The notes under the pieces were generated by a model. It saw only the letters and a list, made by a program, of their open reading frames with translations, did not search any database and was not told the DNA's origin. Shown piece by piece: positions 12,301 to 22,197 of a DNA stretch of 64,000 bases. A program made the translations under genes and the position numbers. This DNA is from Lotus japonicus (Eukaryota > Streptophyta > Magnoliopsida > Fabales > Fabaceae). How positions within the stretch are numbered: position 1 is the stretch's first letter; each line of letters begins with the position of its first letter. The stretch is from contig NC_080044.1 in assembly GCF_012489685.1 (NCBI RefSeq), positions 16,968,369 to 17,032,368 of the forward strand, in the 5' to 3' direction.

Positions 12301-13906
12301 CTTGAGTATCCTTTAGGAAGGAGTGAAGGTTACTTTGGTTGCTATCATTTCCCTTCATTCCTTGCAGGGTCACCATCTCTTCCCCATGGACAAATTGCAT
12401 TGTCAGAAGTTTCCAATCCATCACCACTTTCCCTAGTGTACTGAGCCAGGAAATTCCCAACACCAAGTCCAAACCCCCTAAGTCTAAGACCAAGGCATCA
12501 ATGACTATCTCAATCTTCCCTAACTGAGCCTTAATTCCTCTACAAAATCCTGTAGTAGTCACCCTGTGGCCATCCCCCAACTTGATTCCCCTTGAGGAGA
12601 TAGGGGTAATCTCTAGTCCCAGAGCCTTGGTAATCTTGGGGGAAATAAAATTGTGACTCGCTCCACAGTCAATTAAGATAAGTAAAGCCACACCATCGAC
12701 TTGCGCTGCGAGTTTCATGGTTTGGTACTCCCCCATACAACCCAGAACACCCATGAGCTTGCATTCCGCTGGTTCTTCTTCTTCACTCTCTTCAAGTTCT
12801 CCTTCCAGCATCACTATCTCACCATCCTCACCCATGGTTTCTCCTTCACCCAGAATTAATACTCGCAGTGCTCGCTCAGGAAACTTGTGCAGCGTGGGAT
12901 GATATTTTCCCCCACACTTAAAGCATAGTCCCTTCGCTCTCCGATTCTCTATCTCATCCGCTTGAAAGCTTCTGACCCCTCTCCACCGATCAGAGTTGCC
13001 GGTGCGATGGTCGCCGTCAGTTTTCCTCGCCGTCGATGACAACGACGAAGCTGGTTGCGCGTTCGACCCATACGAGCTAGAAGATCGATTCAGACTTGAC
13101 CCACTGGATTTCACGAATCGGGTTGTGTCTCTACTTGAAAACCCGCTTCTATTGGCGGTTGGGCCGGCCCAATTCATTTGACCCGATCGCTCCAACCCGT
13201 TTTTCCTAACAACCCGTTTACCGTCATCTTCTTCTTCCCTCAACTCTTCCTCCACATCCTTCGCGATCCGCATCATCTCCATACGAGTACTCGGATTCAG
13301 TGTTCGCACCCGTCGTCGAATCGGTGGCTTGAGTCCACTCATAAAATAGCCCAGGTATTGATCCTCTGGTAACCTCCCCACTTGTGAGGATAACAGCTCG
13401 AAAGCCTCCACAAACTCCTCAACGCTACCGTTCTGCCTCAGCGTCGATAGTTCCTCAAAGGGATTCTCCAGGCGCCGGCCTCCATAACGCGCAATCAAAG
13501 CTCGTTTCAGTTTTTCCCAGGATAGCTCGTCTTCCGTCTCCATCAACAGATTGAACCAATGGATCGTCGATCCTTCCATGCTCAAGCGAGCCAGTTTCAC
13601 CTTCAACTCATCAGGTGTGCCCTGTACATCAAAATAAATCTCAGCTCGAGTGATCCAAGCAACTGGATCATCTCCTTCAAACACTGGCAGCTTCACCTTC
13701 TTCCCGGCGAGGCGCGATTCTCCGGGACTGGAATCCCCAGATGATGCTTCACCCTCATGAACCACTCTCTTTCCCATCTGCTTGCTCAGTTCAGTCAGCA
13801 ACAGACTCTGTTGTTGCAGTTGAAGAGCAAGTTCTTGAAGCGTCGTGGTCACCGTACCCATTTGGTTTTCCAGAGCTTCCATACGATCAGTCATCTTCGG
13901 TGGCAT
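9296..13906 (-). CDS. Gag-pol polyprotein of the Reina-like retrotransposon
   Basis: An uninterrupted 1536-aa frame. Order of domains: gag (residues about 1-320) with a capsid-like region; zinc knuckle near 326-340 reading CFKCGGKYHPTLHKFPE, where the expected last Cys is Phe; aspartic protease near 411 with DCGASHNFIS; reverse transcriptase with FFDDILIYS near 747; RNase H with CDAAGRGIGAVL near 895; integrase HHCC zinc finger (about 1085-1130) and D,D-35-E core (FITGLPKS, SDRDPIF, TDGQTEVINR, about 1150-1245); chromodomain-like end near 1455-1500 with LIKWKHKSVEEVTWE. Start chosen at MPPKMTDRMEALE, 52 nt inside the 5' LTR. Intact frame plus nearly identical LTRs suggest that the element was active recently; the knuckle change may weaken RNA packaging. 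Confidence 0.95.
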   Translation of the reverse strand: MPPKMTDRMEALENQMGTVTTTLQELALQLQQQSLLLTELSKQMGKRVVHEGEASSGDSSPGESRLAGKKVKLPVFEGDDPVAWITRAEIYFDVQGTPDELKVKLARLSMEGSTIHWFNLLMETEDELSWEKLKRALIARYGGRRLENPFEELSTLRQNGSVEEFVEAFELLSSQVGRLPEDQYLGYFMSGLKPPIRRRVRTLNPSTRMEMMRIAKDVEEELREEEDDGKRVVRKNGLERSGQMNWAGPTANRSGFSSRDTTRFVKSSGSSLNRSSSSYGSNAQPASSLSSTARKTDGDHRTGNSDRWRGVRSFQADEIENRRAKGLCFKCGGKYHPTLHKFPERALRVLILGEGETMGEDGEIVMLEGELEESEEEEPAECKLMGVLGCMGEYQTMKLAAQVDGVALLILIDCGASHNFISPKITKALGLEITPISSRGIKLGDGHRVTTTGFCRGIKAQLGKIEIVIDALVLDLGGLDLVLGISWLSTLGKVVMDWKLLTMQFVHGEEMVTLQGMKGNDSNQSNLHSFLKDTQGRENLEGWWPQLQSAEITRKVADIPLQLREVIEEFPEVFRKKIQLPPERSKVHQITLSPEHGPINVRPYRYPHHQKEEIEKQVAELMEAGIIRPSMSAFSSPVILVKKKDNTWRMCVDYRALNKATVPDKYPIPIVDELLDELNGASMFSKLDLKSGYHQIRVHEDDIPKTAFRTHNGHYEYLVMPFGLMNAPATFQAIMNDIFRPYLRKFVLVFFDDILIYSRNLLEHKEHLHLVLTVLLGNCFVANQAKCKFGCAQIDYLGHIISGKGVAVDPEKVQCIIDWPEPKNVKGVRGFLGLTGYYRKFIKDYGKIAKPLTELTKKDNFSWNPEALKAFQQLKQVMTSSPVLALPNFAKPFEVECDAAGRGIGAVLMQQRQPIAFFSKALSNGNLAKSVYEKELMALVLCIQHWRHYLLGRAFTVYTDHKSLKHFLQQKVSSPDQQCWLAKLLGYQFEVKYKPGLENKAADALSRCYDEGEFHTLVSFPLWKDRKKILEEIASDPYIQNLTQEVLKSPQSKPGFTVQQGILLYQDRLVLAPTSPSIPWLLQEFHASLSGGHSGFLRTYRRLADSLYWLGMQKRVRDFVRECDVCQRQKYSAVSPGGLLQPLPIPNAVWEDLSLDFITGLPKSKGYEAVLVVVDRLSKYSHFILLKHPYSAKSIAEVFAKEIVRLHGIPNSVISDRDPIFVSHFWSELFKLQGTRLKMSSSYHPETDGQTEVINRCLESYLRCFASDHPKTWSHWVPWAEFWYNSTFHSSIGQTPFEVVYGRKAPPVVKFLTNETKVAAVAVELSERDEALRQLRAHLKRAQEQMASYANKKRRDLSFMVGEWVFLKLRPHRQHSVIKRINQKLAARFYGPFQIEAKVGAVAYRLKLPAESKIHPVFHVSVLKKAIGNYQVQGELPTDGIEESDDVYPESILGIRTVRHGDREVQQSLIKWKHKSVEEVTWEDNETLAGQFPEFCLEDKAVLKGEGVDRNPNPRVGLGGPKAWKVYTRRKGKDAA

Positions 13907-13957
13907 CTACCAACACTGGTTCTCGTGGGATGGGATGATCCGGCAGATCGGACCAAT

Positions 13958-14301
13958 TGATGAGGTAACAGAATGAATTGCAAGATTAATAAGATGAAAT
14001 GGTGCTGGAAATGATAGTATTGATGACAGAAAACGATTACAGAATGAAAGATAGAAATATTGCTAGAAAACTCTAACAATCCCAAAGAGGAGCACTAATG
14101 GGTCTCTCCCCAAAAGAGATCTTACTCTCTCTCCTCTAACAGAAAGATAACAATCATTGGTCCCCTAAAAGACATTCCAATATTCCCTTATACTAACTAA
14201 CTACAGCTCAGCATTATGCAGCATCTTTTCCCTTCCTCCTCGTGTAGACTTTCCAAGCCTTGGGCCCGCCAAGGCCCACCCTAGGATTTGGGTTTCTATC
14301 A
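13958..14301 (-). repeat. 5' LTR of the Reina-like element
   Basis: 344 bp, 343 identical to the other LTR. Directly inside it on the minus strand is ATTGGTCCGATCTGCCGG; a primer binding site would start at TGGTCCGATC, but it is not the common initiator tRNA-Met type and I could not name the tRNA. Confidence 0.95.
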
Positions 14302-16718
14302 GGTTTCAAGCAGAACATCAACTCATGCTAAGATTCATCCATGTTTTCTTTGTTCTTTTTGTACCCTTTTGTTTAATGAACTTCTTTTATCGCCTATTAG
14401 GAAAAAAACAACTTATTTTCTCAATTAAGGTTTTGTGCCCTAGGAAAAGCCATTTAGCTTGTAAAAATATAAACTGCAAAGGCATTTGTTTAAGTGAATA
14501 AGGCAAAGTGACCTGTCAAACCGATTTCCCTTTCAAGATCTGGAGGAGTCAGCATGTCATAACCAATGATTGATGAGCTGAAGCCAGGGGCATATTCATC
14601 AATTAATGTGAAGCATTTTTGTGCAAATGATTCCTGAACAGAACAGGTGAGATATAACGAGGCACATTTAATATAAAGTATTCAACGACAAGTAGCTTTA
14701 GCACTAAGTGGCAACGAGCAAACACAAGTGCGTGACCATGGAAGAACAAAACAACTCTGGACATTGAAAAGCACAACAGAGGGTGAGACAAAAAAATATG
14801 AAACTAGAACATCCAAAACAAACTTACTCGGTAGTCATGATCTTGCCAGTCACCATCCAATGGTTTGTAGGGTGTATACTGCACAAACAGGTTGATCACA
14901 TGCTTACCTATAAAGAAAACAGATTTCATCAACTAGATGTTATTAACATATTTCAACTATTATGAAGGAATCAAATACAGATAAATTGACCAGATGACTG
15001 CTGAAACACAATCCATGTTTACAGTTACAGTCTGAGTTAAAGAAGTTCAATGGAACATTGAAAACAAAACAAAATCACTTAAAAATTGCTGAGAAATAAA
15101 ATGAATATATGCAGAAAATGCATTGAAATCAAAGTAGCTAAACTGACTCTCATAAACAGAACATATCATCACATTCTTAAACGCAACATACCAGGAGGAG
15201 ATATAGTTTTGTCCAGAACAGAGGGAATTGTCATCTCAATAACCGGTCTTCTTGATGGTACTCCATTCACCGCATCTTGACATGCAGAGTGAATCTCCTC
15301 CATGCTGAATAGAAATTAACAACGGCAAAGAAAAATATAAGTACTCTGAAAATAAATAAGTTGCAACGGTCCATATTGAATAAGACTACAGCAAAATGTA
15401 CGTACTGACTAAACAGCATGATTTCACAATAGGTGAGATAATGATTCAATTTTAACATACCTCTCAGAACCTATATGAATGGTGCCAACATGCTGCGGGC
15501 CATCATGAGGATGATTTAGCTTGCAACATTGAAATTGGGGCAATTTATCAACTGCTATATTTATTTTTGTAGTAGCCTGTTTCAGTAGATATTAACAAAT
15601 CAAAGAAAGGCAATTAATGAAGACAAAAACACTAAAAAAACTTCCTCAAAATCTATCATAATTTCCATAATTTTGAGAAAGAAAAGGGGGAGAAAACCCT
15701 ATTGTGCCAAATCAAAATTTGTCTTTAACAGGTATTTTGCTTGATAGTTGCAGCGGCTAGCATAGAACTTTATCCCTGTTCTAGCAACTGATTAATATTT
15801 GAAGTTTTTCTCAGAGATATGATTTCCCCGTGGATGAATTCTAGGCATTCTTCCTCATTACCAGACAATAAAATAAAAGCACACTGTGTATGTTACCTAT
15901 TATTTTAGTTCAGTAATACATGTACTAGAGATTGAGGGTATCAAAAAAGAAAAATAAATTGAGAAAAAAGTAGTGAATTAACTTACGGAACTGTAGTCAG
16001 AATGCTTAATTGCACGGACAAAATCATCAGGGAGGACATTGCTGGGAGCTAATTCCTGGCTCATATTGGCAGATACTTCAAATTAGCACCAACACCAAAT
16101 ATAGGTACCAGAGAAGTGTATTTGCAGCTAGTTTGAGAATTTACCATGAAAGTTTTATACGGAGTCGCGTTAGACAGAATCACTGAAGAATGGACTTCAG
16201 TACCATCAGCCAAAATCACCTATATGTAAGCCATATCTTTAAAATTTAATTACTACGATCCACCTCTAAAAACCTTCTTGATTGAGTATACTCATGAACA
16301 ACACTAACCCCACGGACAGTGCTAGAGTTTTCGATCAACAATTGAGACACCTACAATAATACAGGATATCATGCTGTTTAGAGCCTCAGCAGGGGAAAAA
16401 ACAGAGAAATAAAAGGTGCGGGGGGAGGTAATAGAAGAATTATTTATGCAGTGTGTAAATTTGAAAGCTAACATACCTCTGCATTTGTTATAACATGTGC
16501 TCCAGCTTCCACAGCAGCACTGCCAATAGCCTTGGATATTGAGCCCATTCCACCTTCAACATATCTACATGGAATAATGACATGCTAATCACTCAACTAT
16601 AAAATGAAGAAATCATTGGTAAGGAAATTTATTTTATCTTGAGATAGAACTGCCAGTCACATTATAATTTTTAAAAATATACATTTGCGCAACTTTTTGT
16701 GTTTCTTGTCTTTTTTTT

Positions 16719-16740
16719 GGGGGGGAGGGAGGGAGGGGGG
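16719..16740 (+). other. G-quadruplex-type G-run
   Basis: Runs G7-A-G3-A-G3-A-G6 on the plus strand in an intron of copy B (between exons 4 and 5). It meets the simple four-run G4 rule with one-base loops. As the gene is on the minus strand, the G-rich strand is the template and the RNA is C-rich. Confidence 0.8.
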
Positions 16741-17907
16741 TGTGAAAAGTTGCTCATATACTTTAAAACTTTGAAAATGTAAACGAAGCAACTCAAACTA
16801 CCTCTAACTGTTAGGCTACCCTCCATTTGGTCTACCCTTTTTATTAGTGCTTTAGTGTGTTTTCTTCACATGTTATGTTTAAACTACCTCAGAAGAGACT
16901 ATATCACTTTTTCTACATTAAGTGCTACTTTGATTTTCTATCTAATAATGCTTTCATTCCTAATCCTACTCTGTCTTGTTTGACTGTTCATCATTGTAAC
17001 ATTCTCATCTCTGTAACACAGAACTTACTGTCATATTTCAATTACCACTCAGCATTCAGTCCCTTACAACAGTGCAAGCTGTACTAGAATAAAATTGTTA
17101 ATAATATGGTGTACTATTTATGTGTTATCTTCTGTATTCTAAAATCCTTTGACTCACCATACAGCAGTAACTTTTCAGAATCAATACTGGTGTAACATAG
17201 CCCAAAAAGTACTAGTAAAAGCATAGGAAAAATATTTTTGGCAAATAGCAGTATTCCATTCATGTGATGCATGATATAGATATCAAATTAGCAATAGAGA
17301 TACACACGACCAAACTCCACGATCTCCATCAGATTCTCCCATCACATGATGTAGTAGAACATAACCACTTCCTGGGGTGTGGACGCTGGCCTGCATTACA
17401 GATTTAGTAATACAATATGAGATGAAAGATGAAACAATTATTCTATTTACATCAGAGAAAACTCAGTGGCACAATTGCACCATTATTGTCAACTTCTCTC
17501 ACAAAGAAGTATAAAGAAATTCAGATATATTTTATCTGAAAATGTTTTTTAAATATAGTGCATTTTTACACCAAATATAACTGTTCTTACTGTACTTCCT
17601 ATCACAGCATCAGTTGCAAGGGTTGCCTTCAGAACATCTGCCTGCATAAATAGTATCAAATAAATCTGAAGATTACACCACTAGTAAGCTAACTTTCGAA
17701 ATTTATTTGCATGGATAATTAAACAATGTATTAGAATTAAGAACAGAAAGTGTCTAACTCAACCTTAAAAGCTATCTCAGGTCATTATAAGCGGGTAATT
17801 TGTCCAAATATCCAGCCAATACGGCATCTAAACACACCCCCTGCCCTCAAGACTCAATATGTGAAGCATTTCATATGACAGGACATCTGCGGGTGGCACT
17901 ACATTGG

Positions 17908-18219
17908 TGTCAAATAACCACTTTATCCCAAAAGCTTAAGCTGTTGGGTAAGGATCACTTTAATGGTTTTATATTATATTCTAACACGCCCCCTCACGCA
18001 AGAGCCCTTTGGGCTTGAAGCGTGGATTACTGCACAGGCCCACCTACCATGTGCTTAATTAAATTCCACTTTTTTAATTAGAAAGTGAGGGGAGCAAGGA
18101 TCGAACTCTAGACCTCTTGATCATAGAGGCTCTGATACCATGTCAAACAACCACTTTATCCCAAAAGCTTAAGCTGTTGGGTAAGGATAACTTTAATGGT
18201 TTTATATTATATTCTAACA
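17908..18219 (-). mobile_element. TRIM (terminal-repeat retrotransposon in miniature), complete
   Basis: 312 bp in the intron between exons 2 and 3 of copy B. Two 79-bp LTRs (17908-17986 and 18141-18219) differ at two bases; they start TGTTAG and end TTGACA on the minus strand. Primer binding site TGGTATCAGAGCC (18128-18140, minus) touches the 5' LTR, and a polypurine tract GAGGGGGCG touches the 3' LTR. Perfect 5-bp target duplication ATTGG (17903-17907 and 18220-18224). The 154-bp interior has no coding capacity. Confidence 0.95.
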
Positions 18220-19972
18220 ATTGGAACTGAAATAGGCTCTAATTCCATAGGAGAATTGATGAGAGTGAACTAGACCTAACTCAACTCAAAACCTAGTTCA
18301 AGGGTGGAGAGTCGCGCATATGCAAAGGGTACTTTGCCTATTATCGAGTCAATGTGGGGGTCTTACGACCATAGAACAAGGGAATAGATGTCAAGGGGTT
18401 GAGGAAGAACTATGAGATGGAGTATGTTATGAATGGAAAGAAGAAAATAAGATAATGTGCAAATTTAATTTATGAAATTCATTATTCTAATATGCAGCCA
18501 GTCTCTTGTAGAACTTATCTTTCAAAGGGAATAAAAATAAAATGATGTACAACGAATTTCTAAGACACTACATATGAACACAATCAAAGTGAAATTTCAA
18601 AGAAATAAGAAAATATGTGTTCAAAGTTGAAAGGCCTAGTCAGAGAGTATGATGTTGAAGGGCTAAACGAAAAGATATTAGAATGTTCAAAAGTCAAAAC
18701 CAATTCGTCAAAACTTCAGATTACTTCAAAACAGTTGTTCACTTTAGATTAGACTAGAGACCATAAGATTACCTCAAACCAGTTGTTCAAAACTTTAGAA
18801 GCTGGGGACAACAAAAGGTCCAAAAAGTCCCTGCCAAATAAATAAACAGACATCATGTAGATTGATGCTTCAATTCACAATTTCAAATTACTAGTTATCA
18901 TGCACCCTTTACTGCTTAGCATTCACAGTAAAGGCAATGTATTGCTTATAAAAAAACAAATTCCTGAGAAAGAAACACAGACTTACACCATATCCTTTTG
19001 TTCCAAGGAGGATGCCTGCCGTAGACAACTCGCCCAAAATACCGAGTTCTGTATTTTATTCTTCAGGTTTTCATTAAGCGACGACTTATGCTTCAAAGAT
19101 TCAGGCGGAGGCGAATCCAGCACTATATCCATGAATTTACAGAACTTCTCAAGCTGACCCTCATATCTGAATGATAAAAATAATGAAGTTCTTCAAAAAA
19201 ATGCAAGAGACAGAACGGTTAACAGACACACAAGTCTTGCTAAATTACGATTATGATACAACCAATGCAGCTTGAAAATAAAGGTTGGTCAAATTCACAT
19301 CATCAAAAGGCCAATGCACAGACTGAATGAAGAACACCAATATATTTCCGAGTAAATTTCGTGAAATACATACATTTTCAACTAAACAAACCAGATTTTA
19401 ATTTTTTCTTACTGCACACTCAAAGCTTCTAAATCATTATTCTACATTTCTACTCTACTGTGCTGGCATTCAAAGGTGTTGTGCTATTCATTTTATCATC
19501 CAATCCCAAATATACTTTGAACTGAAAATATCAATATCAATTTCATGAGACAAAGAATGAAGAATAGAATAGAATAGAGAGAGACCTTGGATAAGCTTCA
19601 GCATCTTTTTGTGAGAATTTGGAAATCTCAGAATGGTTGAGATCCTTGTCAGGACCCAGGAGAAGGTAGCGACCATCGAGACAAGGCGTAAACGACGACG
19701 GATTCCTCTTCAGAAGCTTCAACCCGTGCTTACTCCCCAGCTCCAGTTCATTGATCACTGCCGGCCGGAGAAGGCTCTGGAGGTAGCTGCACCGGGAGAA
19801 CTTGAACCCCGGAACCAGCTCCTCCGTCACGGCGGCGCCGCCGATCACATGACGGCGCTCGAGAACGGCAACTGAGAGGCCCCCGCGGGCGAGGTACGCC
19901 GCCGCCGATGATGAGGGCGTCCCATTTCTTGTCCTTCAGTGCGGCGACGCTGCTGAAACTCCTCCGCCACAT

Positions 19973-22197
19973 TTCTTCTTCTTGTTCAATTTGTTATTGT
20001 TATAATAGTTTAGTGGACTATAATGCAATGATTTTATTTTTGTTTAATAGTGGATATATGTAATGTTCATAATAATTCTGTAAGGGATAGTTAATTTTTC
20101 CACCCATGTTTGTTCTTGTCTATTTTAAACCCAAGTCTAATGTTGGGTAAGCGCAGTGAGTATGGGACGTAAAACTCTTCCTATTAAAGATTTAAGTATC
20201 ATAAGGACTCTAACCTTTTATTTAATCTTAACAATTTGTGTCAGTTGTTCTAAGCGTTCGATGTTACACTGGGAACAAAATTGCTTGCAGCTCCACCAAA
20301 GCAGACTCCTTGTATCAATTAATGGACACAAAACAAGTTTCCATCTATAGATTACATGTGGGATGCCTGTGTGCCTGGTGATGAATTTGGCTGAGTCCCT
20401 CCAATGTTCTATGCTTCCATTTTTTCTTCTTTTTTTTTGGTACACATTTTTTCTTCTTCTTTTAAACTGAATTTTCTTGTTGTAATTTCTAATTTTTTAA
20501 CATTCTGTTTTTATTTTTTGAAATAGTCTTAATTAAATTCTCAACTTTTACAAAATAACTAAATCATTAAAAAATACTTACGTGGCAGAGTAATACATGT
20601 TTGATTTTTCTAAGTAAAATTACGAGTTTATGTCTTATATATGAGAGTGAAAGAGCTAAATTTATTGAGATTAGGATGTTTCCAATTCAAATAGTCTTGT
20701 AAAAGCACACATGCTACCAAATAGAAAAAATTGGTACCAAAACTACCAATACTAAATTTCTGGAACTAAATTCATTTTCATCAAGTGAAGAAAGCAAGAT
20801 TTATTGATATCAAGGACTAAAAGCCCTCACTGAAAGAAACTTAAAGATTCTCTTAAGACTTTTACACTAAATCAAAATGAAGCAATTGTCAAGCTGAGAC
20901 AAGCAAGTGTTAAACACATTCTTCAAGTTGATATGAAGCTCTTAGTCTAAACACAGACTATTTATGAAGATAGAAGATGTTCTACTTTGAAAATCTAAGA
21001 CCAAATGAAGAAGCTTCATGTTGAGAAAGATTCACTATGAATAAGTTAGGTTTTGAAAAAGTTACATTCTGAAGAAGTCAAACATTGAAGAAGCTTCATG
21101 TGAAAAAGAATGATTATGAAATAATGTTCTAAGAAAGTTATGTATTGAAAAAGTCAGGACACTGAAGAAATTGTATGATGAAAAAGCGAAATGTTGAAAG
21201 TATCACAAGCTTCAGCACTCAGTACTAATGGTTCATAAGATGTTTATGTTGAGCGAATGTTGATCCCCTGATTATTAAGAAGCAATCTGAATGTTTAAAA
21301 CACTCGTCGGTCTTACTTATCGACAATTTTTATAAAAGTGTCGGTATGTTACCGATAATTCAGACTGTCAGTAATCACCGACGGAGTTCATACCGTCAGT
21401 AAATTACTGACGAGGTGACAAGTAAGGATTAAATATCGACGGGTAAAGGTAACTTGGAGAATAAAAAGATGACTCTAAGTTTTAAGAAGTTAATTTTACT
21501 ACCCTCGTCGTGCTTATCATCATAACCAAAACTAGAATCAATTAGCATCTACTAAGTTTTGTGTTGAGATAAAATCTTAGATTTGTAAAAGAAAAATTTA
21601 TAAGCACAATTCAACTCTCATTCTTGTGTTATCTTTATTTATTTCAAATAATTGCGAGATACATATACGACGGTAATGGCAGGACACTCAAATTCTTATG
21701 GATTTACTTATAAGTTTTTGTACGAACTTTTCTTTTAAAAAATTCAGAACATTTCACGAAAAATTCTTTATATTATTATACAATCATTTTTAAGAAAATT
21801 CACAGTAAGAAAAGTAAAATTACTAATTATAATATTTAAAATTTAATAATCACATTTTAATTATTCTATAATTTATCATATATAATATTAAAAATAAATA
21901 ATAAGAGCTTATTCATAGCTTAATTATTTTAAAAAAGTGAGTAAAGTAACTCAACATAACACTTGTATAATTGCTTAAATGATAAAATAAGCTCTGCTGA
22001 AGTGAATTATAATAATTTGAAACACAGCTTAAATTAGTGTTCATTTACAGTTTCATAATCAATTTCCTTTTAATTTTTTTGGTTGTATTTATTATCCTTT
22101 GATGTTGTTTGTAGCCTCCTGTTGTTTGGGAAGCAGCTTTCAAACGAAGAGCTTGAAAAACACGCATTCGCAGCAGCCACATAACCAGAGAATAGAG
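19973..22197. other. Intergenic, copy B promoter side to Maf promoter side
   Basis: Holds the divergent promoters of copy B (minus) and the Maf-like gene (plus). 20,840-21,260 contains repeated AAGAAGCTTCATGT-like units that look like an old LTR fragment. 21,290-21,440 has short inverted CGTCGGT / ACCGACG units like transposon subterminal repeats. 21,700-22,050 is very AT-rich. No coding region recognised. Confidence 0.5.

Larger units (their letters stand above)
9040..14301 (-). mobile_element. Ty3/gypsy chromovirus (Reina-like), full-length, very young
   Basis: A 5262-bp LTR retrotransposon in the intron between exons 12 and 13 of copy B, same orientation as the gene. Two 344-bp LTRs (9040-9383 and 13958-14301) differ at one base (C at about 9184, G at about 14102). 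Perfect 5-bp target duplication GGTTT (9035-9039 and 14302-14306). One uninterrupted gag-pol frame lies inside. Small size, short LTRs and a C-terminal chromodomain-like region fit the Reina lineage of chromoviruses (assignment by structure, not phylogeny). Confidence 0.95.
8688..19972 (-). pseudogene. PYROXD2-like FAD oxidoreductase, copy B (frameshifted)
   Basis: Second copy of the PYROXD2-like gene, traceable through 14 exons (5' to 3'): 19586-19972, 18989-19166, 17591-17641, 17308-17390, 16477-16564, 16309-16350, 16145-16219, 15987-16055, 15461-15576, 15192-15304, 14828-14907, 14513-14633, 8918-8984, 8688-8820. Conserved segments include ATLATDAVIGS, HTPGSGYVLLHHVMG, RYVEGGMGSISKAIG, TPPDLEREIGL, GGNIFHGAMGLDSLF and [19 protein letters not shown]; stop TAA at 8688-8690. 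Compared with copy A, exon 1 lacks 23 bp inside the FAD motif, which removes the HNGLTAA part and shifts the frame. I also failed to find the exon that in homologues lies between exon 2 and ATLATDAV. Reinitiation at the in-frame Met at 19848 would give a protein without the FAD-binding motif. Splice sites are otherwise good, so the loss looks recent. Confidence 0.8.

Noticed and set aside
10025..13960. Several plus-strand frames of 60-82 codons
   Set aside because: Antisense shadows of the gag-pol frame.
20150..20450. Possible retroelement coding remnant
   Set aside because: No frame on either strand gave recognisable conserved residues.
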